Source: Heterohyrax brucei (lineage: Eukaryota; Chordata; Mammalia; Hyracoidea; Procaviidae). From it: a stretch of DNA of 64,000 bases. The DNA is taken from contig CM053164.1 of NCBI GenBank assembly GCA_028571685.1, forward strand, positions 41,280,501 to 41,344,500. Reading direction: 5' to 3'. The notes under the pieces are model-generated. The model ran no database searches. It had not been told where the DNA came from and saw only the letters and a list, made by a program, of their open reading frames with translations. Position numbers and translations under genes: made by a program. Within the stretch, counting starts at the first letter, position 1. The number at the start of each line of letters is the position of its first letter. Shown here one piece after another: positions 17,801 to 27,289 of the stretch.

Positions 17801-20623
17801 ATACTCTGGGCATGTTATCAGCAGGGATCACCTTACTGCAGCAGAAGGTCAGCAAAAAATAGGAAGACCCTCAACAAGATGAATTGACAGAGTAGTTGCT
17901 GCAGCAGTGGGCTCAGGCATAGCAAGTTATGAGGATGATGCAGGACTGGGCAGTGTGTCGTTCTCTTGTGCACAGTCTCTCAACAGCTCAGCCACCAGTG
18001 GGCCTTGACCAAGTGTCTTCACCTCTGGAACACAGGTTAACCAAGACTGGGAGATTGCAATAGATGTATTCTCAGTTCCTTCCAGCTCAAAAGAAAACTA
18101 AAAATAGCTGGGTTTCCTGTGCGAATGGGTGACTACATCAACATGTGACCAGAAGAACCAGATCGTGCCTGGCCACCTCCAGTGACAGCTGTGTTGGGGG
18201 CTCACAAATTTGAGTCCCAGTGGCAATACAAGAATAAAAAAGTGCACTCTGAGAACTCCACTAAAAGACCTGCACTGATGGTCTAAAGGCCTGGGGGTTC
18301 CCTTGGGAACATGGCCCCTAGACCTGATGCTACCTATGATCATAATTCATTACTGAGGTCAACTCCTTGGACAGGAATGGATTGGACTTGACAACCCAGA
18401 CTGACCATATTGTGTGTGCACTTTATGGTTCTATGTATTCATAGGATGTCGTCCTACTGGCTTCTTACTACAGGGGAGTGGAGAGGGGGAGGCGGGATTG
18501 TTAGGAGGACATGACTTATATGGAACAGAAGGGAGAAGTGTGCTGTCACCAGGCAAGGAGAGCAGTGGGAGCTGCACATAGACAGGCATGCAAAGTTAAA
18601 CCAGATTGTACACGTCCACTCAATCACAATAAAAAAAAAAAGATAGATGGTTTTCCAGTCTAAGTCGATAAGGCATAGAAGTTGTATAACGTACTGTGAG
18701 GCCCAGAAAAGGGAGATCAAGATATAGTCACTTAAACAAATATATATTTAGCACCTATCTGCTGTTTTCTAGGTGATGGGGGATAATAGCAGTGAATAAA
18801 ATAGACAAAAATCCCTGCTTTTGTGGAATGTATCACAGTCTAGTAATTTGACAGTTTCCCTGTCTCACAGCCAAGCTGTGAGGCACTACCTTTTCTCCAC
18901 TGTAGTTTTATGATGCAACTCATGTGCTCAGGTGCCACAGTACGTCGACGTGGACAATGGAGATCTCGAATTTTGAGGGAAATCCGAACACTTCAGAAGA
19001 GCACAGACCTACTGCTAAGGAAGAAGCCCTTCGGCCTACTGGTGAGCTCCAGAGAACCATTCACCAACCCCCATGCCACCTTCTTTTCTTTCAGTTTCCC
19101 AGATGTTGAGGAGCCTACATCTCCTGCCTAAATAGTTGAGGGACCTCTTCTGTAGTCTGGTAGGGGACTCTTCATCTTCTGAAAACACAGGTCCTCTAAA
19201 TCTTTATGGAATTTATTGCTAACCCTCAGTACCTTTGGAAGTGTGCTCTTTGATTATATAAATAAAAATCCTATTATCCGCCCACCTTTTGACTCATTTC
19301 CGTATCCTGAGAAATTACCTCTTCATTTCCCTCCCCACCACCAATGAGAGATATGTCAGTTCCCACAGTCCCTGCTCCTGAGTCAGTCCTAAGATTAAGG
19401 GCAGGAAGGACAAATGAAAATGAGGATTTATTGGAGACACTTGGAAAATCTGTCTTCTCTTGAGTTTCTTTTATTCTCTACTCTTCTCTGATCCCCACTG
19501 CCCACTCCTCCCCATCCAAACTCCTTCATAGGCAAGAGAAGTATGTGCTAAATTCACTCGAGGAGTGGACTTCAACTGGCAAGCCCAGGCCCTGTTGGCC
19601 CTGCAAGAGGTAAGAAAGGGTATGGCCCAATTGGGTGAGGGGTGAGTATGAGAAAAGGAAGAATCTAGAATTCCATATACCTACCAGGACATAATGAAAC
19701 CCTGGTGGCGTAGTGGTTAAGTGCTATGGCTGCTGACCAGAAGGTCAGCAGTTCAAATCCACCAGGTGTTTCTTGAAAACTCGATGTACATAATGTTGCT
19801 ATAAGTCAGAATTGACTTAATGGCAATGGGTTGTTTTTTTTTTTTTTTTTTGGTTTGGTACCAGGACTTAGGAAACCTTGGTGACATAATTTTTAAGAGC
19901 TGTAGCTATTAAACAAAAGGTTGGCAGTTCGAATCTACCAGGCACTCTTTGGAAATTCTGCGGGGCAGTTCTACTCTGTCCTATAGGGACACTGTGAGTT
20001 AGAATTGAATCAGTGGCAATGGATTTGGTACCAGGACATAAAGAGCCCTGGTGGCACAATGGTTAAAGTGCTGATTGCCAACTGAAAGGTTGGTTACTCA
20101 AACCCACCAGCTGCTCTGTGGGAGAAAGACACAGCAATCTGCTTCTATAAAGATTATAGCCTTTGAGACCCTTTGGGGCAGTTCTGCTCTGTCCTATAGG
20201 GTCACTATGAGTCAGAATCCACTTGATGACAAGTTTTGACCAGACATGGCGAACTGGATTGTCACAAGCTGAATCTTGTCTCCCTGAAAAGAGCAATAAG
20301 TTAACATCCAAGACTTGGAGGCTAGATTCTTGTTGGATGATAGCAGAATTCGCAGGCATAGTTCAATCTCATTCTGCGAACAGTCACTCTTATAGCCTTT
20401 GAGCCCTGAGAGACCACATTAGCAGGTCCTGAAGAAAAAGCAGTCCATATCCCATCATCTGTGTCAGTCTTTCCCTTTCTATCCTCAGGCAGCAGAAGCA
20501 TTTCTAGTTCATCTCTTTGAAGACGCCTATCTTCTCTCCTTACATGCGGGCCGTGTTACTCTTTATCCAAAAGATGTGCAACTGGCCAGGAGGATCCGAG
20601 GCATTGAGGAAGGACTTGGCTGA
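14795..20623 (+). CDS. CENPA: Centromere protein A (histone H3 variant), four coding exons
   Basis: CENP-A replaces H3 in centromeric nucleosomes and marks where the kinetochore forms. The joined exons 14795-14888, 18932-19041, 19532-19609 and 20489-20623 total 417 nt, or 138 residues plus TGA; human has 140. Intron phases are 1, 0, 0 and all introns are GT-AG. Residues 1-32 form the basic tail ([21 protein letters not shown]), with one TP unit fewer than human. About 43-68 hold alphaN and the start of the histone fold. 69-94 contain the RG bulge (R78 G79) and the first part of the CATD targeting region, and 95-138 contain the rest of the fold and the EEGLG C-terminus that CENP-C binds. H102 and L110, equivalents of human H104 and L112, are kept. 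Human Ser7 is Arg and human Ser68 is Gly here. The ATG has a good context (CACCATGG). With introns and splice sites intact it is the real locus and not a retrocopy. Confidence 0.97.
15134..15344. other. CENPA intron 1, unassigned part
   Basis: Start of intron 1 after the GC-rich stretch, no element recognised. Confidence 0.4.
15345..15425 (+). repeat. MIR SINE relic in CENPA intron 1
   Basis: CCCTATTGTACAGATGAGAAAACTGAGGCT followed by CAAGGTCACACAG is the MIR core and 3' part. Confidence 0.8.
15430..16285. other. CENPA intron 1, unassigned sequence
   Basis: No coding exon, RNA gene or clear repeat recognised. Confidence 0.4.
16289..16358 (-). repeat. tRNA-Gly-like sequence (SINE head or tRNA pseudogene)
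   Basis: The minus strand reads GCAGTGGCGGTTCAGTGGCA, then GAATTCTCACTGCCC, then GGTTTGATCTCTGGCC. It matches tRNA-Gly in the A box, anticodon arm and B box, with a CCC-like anticodon position. The acceptor stem pairs at five or six of seven positions. Base 33 is G in place of T and one anticodon-stem pair is broken, so it is unlikely to be a working tRNA. It is unrelated to the AfroSINE head. Confidence 0.65.
16440..16958 (-). mobile_element. Old L1 ORF2 fragment, reverse, in CENPA intron 1
   Basis: The + strand carries reverse L1 signatures: GGCTGTATCTCATAGGTTTTG, TTTATTGAGCAACTG and ACGTATGTTATTTAGAAGAAT, as in the ORF2 endonuclease-to-RT part of L1. Heavily mutated. Confidence 0.6.
16961..17022 (+). 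mobile_element. AfroSINE 3' fragment
   Basis: Only the tail (GCGTTACTATGAGTCAGAATC to GGTTTTACTTT) is left. Confidence 0.75.
17270..17975 (+). mobile_element. RTE LINE fragment in sense orientation in CENPA intron 1
   Basis: A 208-codon frame (17016-17642) has, in its C-terminal two thirds, [36 protein letters not shown] and [13 protein letters not shown], the stretch after the YADD motif of RTE reverse transcriptase. Downstream, out of frame, come the remnants of the C-terminal region. The first ~85 codons are unrelated intron sequence, so the frame is accidental as a whole. Confidence 0.85.
18098..18642 (+). mobile_element. L1 3' UTR fragment in CENPA intron 1
   Basis: GTGACTACATCAACATGTGACCAG, TTGTGTGTGCACTTTATGG and a terminal CAATCACAATAAAAAAAAAA match the L1 3' ends at 33.0, 53.7 and 55.6 kb. 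5'-truncated, with poly(A). Confidence 0.85.
18740..18842 (+). repeat. Ancient L2/MIR-type relic
   Basis: TATTTAGCACCTATCTGCTG followed by AATAGACAAAAATCCCTGC is a common ancient-repeat 3' pattern. The exact family is not resolved. Confidence 0.5.
18932..19041 (+). CDS. CENPA: CENPA coding exon 2
   Basis: Acceptor GTGCTCAG| and donor CTACTG|GTGAGC. Encodes the rest of Gly32 to Leu68, including [19 protein letters not shown] (alphaN and start of alpha1). A second AG at 18939-18940 could act as an alternative acceptor but would shift the frame. The region before REIR differs from human much more than the rest of the protein. Confidence 0.95.
19042..19531. other. CENPA intron 2
   Basis: 490 bases without recognisable repeat. 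The polypyrimidine tract before exon 3 is interrupted. Confidence 0.8.
19532..19609 (+). CDS. CENPA: CENPA coding exon 3 (78-nt in-frame cassette)
   Basis: Acceptor CTTCATAG| and donor CAAGAG|GTAAGA. Exactly 26 codons, phase 0 on both sides, encoding residues 69-94 ([20 protein letters not shown] and on to LQE). It holds the end of alpha1, loop 1 with the RG bulge read by CENP-N, and the start of alpha2. Human CENPA has a described isoform that lacks the matching exon. Confidence 0.97.
19694..19857 (+). mobile_element. AfroSINE 1 of 3 stacked in CENPA intron 3
   Basis: Head AAACCCTGGTGGCGTAG, a body with small deletion (TCGATGTACATAATGTTGC) and a long T-run at 19835-19850. Preceded by TACCAGGACATAA. 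Confidence 0.9.
19870..20028 (+). mobile_element. AfroSINE 2 of 3 stacked in CENPA intron 3
   Basis: Full length. Preceded by TACCAGGACTTA, a diverged copy of the same target. Confidence 0.9.
20041..20237 (+). mobile_element. AfroSINE 3 of 3 stacked in CENPA intron 3, long subfamily
   Basis: Head AGAGCCCTGGTGGC and insert GGGAGAAAGACACAGCAATC. Preceded by TACCAGGACATAA and followed by ACCAGACATGG, so the target duplication brackets the stack. Confidence 0.9.
20489..20623 (+). CDS. CENPA: CENPA coding exon 4
   Basis: Acceptor TATCCTCAG|. Encodes residues 95-138 and the stop [23 protein letters not shown], then the [15 protein letters not shown] segment and IRGIEEGLG. Lys122 corresponds to human Lys124. 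Confidence 0.97.
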   Translation, partial: AAEAFLVHLFEDAYLLSLHAGRVTLYPKDVQLARRIRGIEEGLG

Positions 20624-20870
20624 GCTGCACCAGTGCACCCATGAGCCTTTCCTGCTTGCCTAAAGAGCAAATACACTTTGGAGAGAAAACGTCCTACTTC
20701 TCATCTTTCTCATCTTGAGTTGGAGTTTCTCCAAAGGAATTGCCCTTCTTCGCCCTTGGTCCTGTGCTATCTTGCCTTTCCTCTAGAAAAGTTTGCACTT
20801 GGTTTTAACTTCACGGCACTCTGGGTTATGCCATTTTGTACAATCAATAAAGATGTTTTTCTGTAAATGA
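20624..20870 (+). promoter_or_regulatory. CENPA: CENPA proximal 3' UTR with poly(A) signal
   Basis: AATAAA at 20846-20851 in CAATCAATAAAGATG, with a T-rich and TG-containing stretch after it, gives a likely cleavage site near 20865-20872 and a 3' UTR of about 245 nt. Further signals downstream leave room for a longer form. Confidence 0.75.
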
Positions 20871-22310
20871 CCAGGTTAATCTGGATGTCTGGCAGAGTAA
20901 AGCCTCTCCTTTTTACAAGGACCAGACCATATATTTTTATTATGAGAATTTTTTTTGTTAATTTCAGGGATTCTGGGAACTATGGAGCCCTGACCTGATC
21001 TGTGGAACTGGGGGTGCTGCCTGGACTTAGCTATCTCTGGGACAGTATGTGTATATTACATTTTTTTTGTTTTTGTTTTTTAAGCAGGTGAAGACTGCAT
21101 GGTTTCCTCTGTAACAGAGGTAATATGTGAGGCATTCACCCTAGTCCTAGAGGCCTGAGAATTATTTTCAAAGAAGAAGACTTCAAGATTGACGTCAGTT
21201 TGTGAATTGTTCATATGACTGTTGTTATGATTTTGAAGAAAACAGATTTGGTGGATTCTGAAGGAAAAGGAGATTTACTTATTTTAGACCTTTCTGTATT
21301 ACTTGCGGTAATTTACTTTTATTTGAAACGTAACATATGTGTATTTACTTTTATTTGAAACTTAACAGAAAAAATAAGAGAAGACTACATCAGTTTCACA
21401 GATGGGCCTGGCGTGTCTAGCATGTGAACTCTGTCCTTCAGGTTAATCTCATCTTTAGTGGCAGTGGCAAGGTACTGCGTAGACTGTGCCATCAACAAGT
21501 TTATGGCTTTTCAAAATTTTAATTGGAGTTGACATAAAAAACATTCAAGGTTTGATATTCTAATTCTTTACAGTAAATTCCTGTTGAAATTATGTAGAAA
21601 TTCTAACTTGTAGAATTTAGCATGTTATTCTTAGTTTTTAGTCACAAACGATGTATAATAATTTACACTTTATAATTTTTTATACCAGTGTTTTAAAGTG
21701 CCTTTTCAATTGTTTTACATACAAATTTGTAACTTCTTTGTATAAAGATGAATATAATTCTTTAATGAAAAAATATGAAACAAAGATTAACAGATCATAT
21801 TGTGTATTATATATATGGGGTGGGGGTATTTTAACATTAAGCTCTACTGGTCTGTACTGTTTTAAAACCTGAACAAGAACAAGGAATACATTTGTGCCTC
21901 CAGCAGAGGAAATGAAAACCTTGCCTTTCTGTTATAACAACAATTTAAGAGGTTTCCAGAAAAATGAGCAGTGTCACCCAAAGATTTTAGATTTTGTGTG
22001 TAGTGAAAACTGATTAGTGGGAGCAGAATACTAACAATGATGTGTCAGTCAGCTGAATTCAAAGACAGACTGAAGGACATGACCAAGTTCAAATGCTTAA
22101 TAAACAAATCTTAATTCTTCAGAAAAGCTTCTTACTTTTCCACATCCACTTGTATTTATGCAGGTGCTGAAATAAAGCTTATTGATCCATGAATACATTG
22201 AAAGTTCACATCAGTGTCATAAATTAAATCATAGTCTTCCACTGGTTTTCTTATGCCCTCTGCCTGGCACTTGAGTGTGATATACATGTATCATAGTGGT
22301 ATATTGGTTA
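20871..22310 (+). other. Unique sequence after CENPA, possible extended 3' UTR
   Basis: 1.4 kb, AT-rich, free of AfroSINE, L1 and LTR. Two further AATAAA signals lie at 22099-22104 and 22171-22176. The absence of repeats next to repeat-dense DNA suggests constraint or a transcribed 3' extension, but nothing proves it. Confidence 0.4.
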
Positions 22311-22316
22311 GTACAA

Positions 22317-22456
22317 GGAGTCCTGGTGGTGTAGTGATTAAAGTGCTCAGCTACTAACTGAAAGTTCAGTGTTTTCAAACCCATCAGCCATACCTCAGGA
22401 GAAAGTTGTAGGAGTCGGCTTCCATAAAGGTTTATAGCCTTGGAAACCTATGGGTA
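22317..22456 (+). mobile_element. AfroSINE, long subfamily, 3' truncated
   Basis: AGGAGTCCTGGTGGTGTAG head and GGAGAAAGTTGTAGGAGTC insert. Stops in the body before the RTE-like tail. Confidence 0.85.
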
Positions 22457-22489
22457 TTAGTACAACTGAGACAAAAGTGTCAGTTTAAT

Positions 22490-23335
22490 TATGTAGGTCT
22501 CTTAGTTTCTTGTGTTTTATAATTTCCATTGTTTAGGTCTTTTACATCCCTGGTTAGGTTTATTCCTAGGTGTTTTATCATTTGGGGGCTACTGTAAATG
22601 GATTTTTTTCTTACTTCCCTTTCAGAGTTCTTATTTAGTGTAAAGGAACCCAACTAATTTTTGTGTGTTGATCTTGTACCTGGCCACTTTGCTGAATTTT
22701 TCTGCTAGTGCCAGTTACTTTCTTGTACAGTGTCTGAGATTCTTATGTACAGGATCATGTCATCTGCAAATAGTTTTCTTTCACCTTTCCAATCTGGATG
22801 TCCTTGATTTCCCTTTCTTGCCTCGCCACTCGAGTAATCATCTCCAGCAGAGTGTTGAGGAAGAGTGGTGATGATGGGCATCTTTGTCTTGTTCCTGTTC
22901 TCAAGGGGAAGGTTCTCAGTCTTTCTTCACTAAGAATAGTGCTGGCTATTGATTTTGCGCATATACCTTTGATTATGTTGAGGAATCCCCCCTTGATCCC
23001 TATTTTGCTGAGAGTCTTTTTTAAAATCAGAAAAAGGTTTGGTGAATTATATCAATTGATTTTTCTAATGTCTAACCACTCTTGAATTTCCAGTGTGGTC
23101 TATTTGATGTATAATTTTCATATTATGTTGTTGAATTCGGTTTGCTAGAATTTTGTTGAGAATTTTTGCATGTATATTCATGAGGTATAGTGGTCTGTAA
23201 TTTCTTTCTTCTTCCCTCCCTCCATCCCTTTTTACCAGGCTTTGGTATCAGGGTGATGCTGGCTTCATAAAATAAGTTAGGGAATATTCCATCCTTTTCT
23301 GTGTTTTGGAAGCATGTGAATAGAGTTGATGTCGA
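22490..23335 (-). mobile_element. L1 ORF2 reverse-transcriptase fragment, reverse
   Basis: The + strand shows reverse L1 ORF2: GGTTAGGTTTATTCCTAGG, CATGTCATCTGCAAATAG (reverse of the FADD catalytic block) and GGGCATCTTTGTCTTGTTCC. Frames are broken. Confidence 0.85.
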
Positions 23336-23339
23336 TTAA

Positions 23340-23810
23340 GAACTTTTTGTTGTTGATTTGGGGGTTTATTTCTCACAGTGTTCAATCAGATAAACAAAAA
23401 CCACTCTACCTATTTCAAACAAAAAAAGATTTAATGGAAGGGATTGGTTATAACGATGGGTGGAAGGGCTGAAAGAGCAAAAGGAAAAAGAAGATCCTAC
23501 CCAAAGATTAAGGGGCTGCCAGTGCCCTCAAGCCTACACTCACTGCTTCTTGAAGGACAGCGCCCCAACCACCACTGGCACTGAGCAAATCTGTCAGCCA
23601 TTGCTGCTCCCCTTGCTGAAGACACAAAACAGGAAAGAAGAATGTCTCCTTTCTTCCATCTTCTAGACCCCATTAGCATCTCCCATGGCTGGTTTCTTTT
23701 TACATAGGAGAGCTTGAAATGGTAGGAAAGATTAGAGCTAAAACAGCTGGCACACATCCTGATCTTGTGTCATAGATACAATAACCTTTTTAGAAATTTA
23801 TTGTACTTTT
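23340..23810. repeat. Unclassified, probably an old interspersed repeat
   Basis: The pattern AATCAGATAAACAAAAACCACTC, ATGGAAGGGATTGGTTATAA and AAGGGGCTGCCAGTGCCC recalls an ancient mammalian repeat that I cannot name. No coding signal. Confidence 0.35.
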
Positions 23811-23812
23811 TT

Positions 23813-23970
23813 AGTTTAACCACTGCTGTCAAGTCAATCTTGGCTTAGAAACCATATGCCCACCTTTTGGTTAGTAGACATAACAATTAACCACTGTACT
23901 ACCAGGGCTTCCATAGGGTCACTATGAGTTGGAATCAACTCTCCAGGAATGGGTTTGGTTTTTTTTCTTT
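23813..23970 (-). mobile_element. AfroSINE, reverse, joined to a forward SINE tail
   Basis: 23813-23911 is a reverse copy ending in the head CTACCAGGGCTTCC. It is followed at once by a forward tail (ATAGGGTCACTATGAGTTGG, 23912-23970). Head-to-tail inversion of this kind may come from recombination between two SINEs. Confidence 0.8.
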
Positions 23971-23984
23971 TTAGTTTTGTCTCC

Positions 23985-24080
23985 TGTAAAATGGGGATAA
24001 TATTAGATACTTCATAGAGTTGTTATAGGGATTAAATGGATTAACATGCATAAAACCACTTTATGCTTATTGTATGAACT
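23985..24080 (+). repeat. MIR SINE relic
   Basis: CCTGTAAAATGGGGATAATATTAG and TTGTTATAGGGATTAAATGG are MIR 3' signatures. Confidence 0.7.
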
Positions 24081-24084
24081 CTCT

Positions 24085-24414
24085 GTATTAGCTGTTACTA
24101 TGTAGGTGCATATTTATTGTCATGGAGAGCTACTGAAAGTATGTAGAAAACGTAAAGTACTTTAAGTACCTGTAAGAAAAATCTTCCTAAATCCCTCCTC
24201 TAAGACTGAAGTTGAGAAAGAGGTCCTTAGCCAAGAACCCACAGCTATAGTCCAAGCTCTCCCCGTGCAGCTAAGGTAAGGGTCAGCTAAGCTGTACTTG
24301 GGTGTTGGTAAATGCCCGGGCTCCGCAGTAAAAGTCTGGCCTTGCATGTAGAAGACGTAGTTTTGACTTCCAGCCAACCCTCTTCATGGACTACATTTTG
24401 CTGTGTTGCTGAAT
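24085..24414. other. Unassigned intergenic sequence
   Basis: Nothing recognised. Confidence 0.35.
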
Positions 24415-24778
24415 GGATTCCCTGGGTGGTAGAAACAATTGATGTGCTTGGCTCGTCTGCTAACCAAAAGCTGGAAGTTTGAGTCTACACAGAAGCATCT
24501 CAGAAGAAAGGCCATCCACTTCTGAAAACTCAGCCATTGAAAACCCCATGAGGCATGCTTCTGCTTTGCCACCCATGGGTTCACAGAACTTCCAGACTAA
24601 GATGGACAAGGAAGAAAGGTCTGATAATCTACTTCTGAAAATCAGCCAGTGAAAACCCTGTGGATCACAACTGTCCAATCCTCGATAGATCATGGGGATG
24701 GCACAGGACTGGGTAACATTTTATCCTGTTAAGCATGGAGTCGCCGTGAGTTGGGGACCAACCCAATAGCAGCTGACA
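24415..24778 (+). mobile_element. Long SINE variant related to AfroSINE
   Basis: AfroSINE-like head (GGATTCCCTGGGTGGTAG, CTGCTAACCAAAAGCTGG), then two similar body units: CCATCCACTTCTGAAAACTCAG near 24505 and AATCTACTTCTGAAAATCAG near 24627. The tail GAGTCGCCGTGAGTTGGGG is RTE-like. At about 360 bp it is twice the normal AfroSINE and looks like a body duplication. Confidence 0.7.
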
Positions 24779-24967
24779 AAATGTATTCTAATCTGCATCA
24801 GTCACTTTTCTAATTACCAGGAGGACAGAAAGGACACAATTTTAAAGCTAGAAATGAAGAAAAGGAACTCTCATTTCTGCCTGAATCAAGGAGAGGACTT
24901 CATTTTTCTCTACAGAGAGAAAAGGAAAAAGGGAGGGAGTAAGAGACTGGAGAAGGGTGGCGTGGGA

Positions 24968-25120
24968 GTCCTGTTGCTGCTAAGTCAATTCCAACTTAGA
25001 GTGACCTACTTGCACAGTAGGACTGCCCCATAGAGTAGGTATATATTTCTAGAGATACAGAAGCCACAATTATTTTAACCCTGGGAGTTCCTCATTGCCA
25101 CTGGTAATTTGAAGCTGTTT
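24968..25120 (-). mobile_element. Diverged AfroSINE, reverse
   Basis: TTGCTGCTAAGTCAATTCC tail, AGGACTGCCCCATAGAG body, head degraded. Confidence 0.6.
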
Positions 25121-25198
25121 GCTTTGCTGTGATAGAAACCTCTCTTCTCCCCACCCAACTTTCAGCAGACTGACCTTCACAAAGACTCATATGAGAGT

Positions 25199-25224
25199 TG
25201 TGTGTGTGTGTGTGTGTGTGTGTG
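25199..25224 (+). repeat. (TG)13 microsatellite
   Basis: Thirteen uninterrupted TG units. Confidence 0.95.
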
Positions 25225-25435
25225 GAAAGGACTGGGAAAGTGTCTGAGTCTCACATCTAGGTTGATACAAGGCAAGAGCAGAGAGAAGAAGTGTCAGTGG
25301 ATGTAGGATGCCTCTTTTGCTCCCTCCCTCAGGATGTGCAGGAAAAGTGGAAAATTTTTCTACTTCTACAGACCACAAACAGAGTCTCAAGTTGATCTTG
25401 TCTAGAACCCAAGGGGACAGCAAGTTCTTCTGCCT

Positions 25436-25630
25436 TTTGTTGCTGTTAGGTACTGCAGAGTCACTTCCAGCTCACAGTGACTCTGTACACCAAGATTAAA
25501 CCTTGCCAGTCCTGCACCGTCCTTGCAATCATGATGCTTGAGCCCATTGTTACGGCCACTGTGTCAAACCATCTTGTTGAAGGTCTTCCTCTTTTTCACT
25601 GACCTGCTTCACCAAACATGATATTCTTGC
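25436..25630 (-). mobile_element. RTE LINE 3' end, reverse
   Basis: TTGCTGTTAGGTACTGCAGAG, TCCTGCACCGTCCTTGCAATC and CATCTTGTTGAAGGTCTTCC match the RTE 3' region at 34.5 and 46.9 kb. It stops soon after CACCAAACATGATATTCTTG. Confidence 0.85.
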
Positions 25631-25756
25631 CTGGGACCTGGGTGTTCCTGGTAACATGTCTGGCTGGCATCTAAGTTTCTAAATATATTTGCATGGGTGA
25701 AATCTGGAAAAACACACTGTGAAATACTAGGCGATTATCTGTTAATTTTGTGATTG

Positions 25757-26385
25757 GGGCAATCTTTTTTCTTTTTCTTTCTTTTTTTTGGTGATTAAGT
25801 GAATTTGCTGTATAAGACCCCAGACACACACTTCTGTGTAACTCTATCTGCTCACCTCACTTTGTGACAGCACACTCCTCCTTTCTGCCGAGAACTTCCA
25901 GTATCCACTCAACCAACAGCTGTCCTCTCCTCTCCAGCTTTCCCTTTCCTCTAGAGAGGAACCAGGTGGGCAGCCTCATGTATGTGTTAAGCTAAAAAAT
26001 ACACATACAAACTGCATCACTCTGTGTCCTGTAGTCCAGTCCAACCTTTGTCTGGAAAGTTGGCTTCAGTACTGTCTTCAGCTCTGGGCTAGCAGCAAGT
26101 CCAGGAGCCATGTTCTCAGGGGAACCTCCAGGGTGTCGGACCATCAAGTCTGGTCTTTTGGAGTTCTAGATCTGCACCCCCTTTTTTCTCATGCTTCATC
26201 AGGGACTCTACATTATATTCCCTGCCAGGGCAGTCTTTGGTAGTGGCTGGGCACCATCTAGTTCTGGTCTCATGCTAGTGTAGTCTCCCAACCGAATGGA
26301 CCCTTCTGTCTACTGGGCTCATGTTTTCCTCATGTCTTTGATATTCTTAGTTTTCATCTGCTCCAGGTAGGTTGGGAGTGATTGG
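25757..26385 (-). mobile_element. L1 3' UTR, reverse
   Basis: T-rich start (reverse poly(A)), then GACAGCACACTCCTCCTTTC, TCGGACCATCAAGTCTGGTC and GTGGCTGGGCACCATCTAG. This is the reverse of the L1 3' ends on the + strand elsewhere in the window. Confidence 0.85.
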
Positions 26386-26389
26386 GGAC

Positions 26390-27285
26390 AATTTTAAATT
26401 TCTTTTTCTTTATCCTTATCACTTTTCTTCAAAAACAAAAACACAAAAAAACTCATTTCCTGTATAACACCAATAAAGAGAAAAAGGAACCCTCTAGCCT
26501 AGTTAAATATGTCCCCTCTACCCAAGAATTTATTTATGGTGAGCAGGAGAAAAAGCATTTTCTTGGGAATTGTCCCTCAAAAACAGTAGAAGCTATCCTG
26601 TTCCTTTGAGTTTTATCCAGTGATGTCTCTCTCTTCCTGCTGTGTAGTGCAAGCTGAGTTTTTCTTCTGGAGTCCTGTAGGGCCCTGGGTGGATGAAAAC
26701 AGCAGGAGAGTACTTAGGTCTTACCACAATTAATGCCTTCACGGCCACAGAGGTAACAATACCTAGAAAATAATATACCAAATCTTTTGTTGGGATTCAA
26801 AGAGTAGAGAAACTATGGTCAACACATTTCCAACCTAAATTCCATTTCCATCAACTTTTGCTCTGACCTCTTGCCTACCCAGCACAAGTGCATTTAAATC
26901 ACAACAACAGCAGTAGCAGTCACACTTGCCTAAGCTCTAGCTCATCCTGTGTCTGGGGTCTCTTGGCTACATATCAAGAGAGGGTTTTTTGAGTTTTGAG
27001 TCAAAACCTGGCTCCTTCTGAGTGCCTAGGAAACCTGGACTTCTGCCAGGATTCATGATTCCCTGATAAAGGCTATTTGGGAAAAGAAATCTGGACATTA
27101 GGTCTGAATTGCCCTGGCAGGAGCCCTGAAAAAAAAACTGCAACCCACGTCCAGGTCTAGGGCTGTCAATCCAGTTGCCCTCAGGGGTGGGCACACCTGC
27201 CACCAGTGGGTGGTTAAGACCATCACCTTCTAACGCAGGTGCCTAGGGTTCGTTTGAGGTGGCCTAGACCTGTTGCTGTTGTCAG
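26390..27285. other. Unassigned intergenic sequence
   Basis: About 900 bases with short open frames only. No repeat or exon recognised. Confidence 0.35.
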
Positions 27286-27289
27286 CTGC

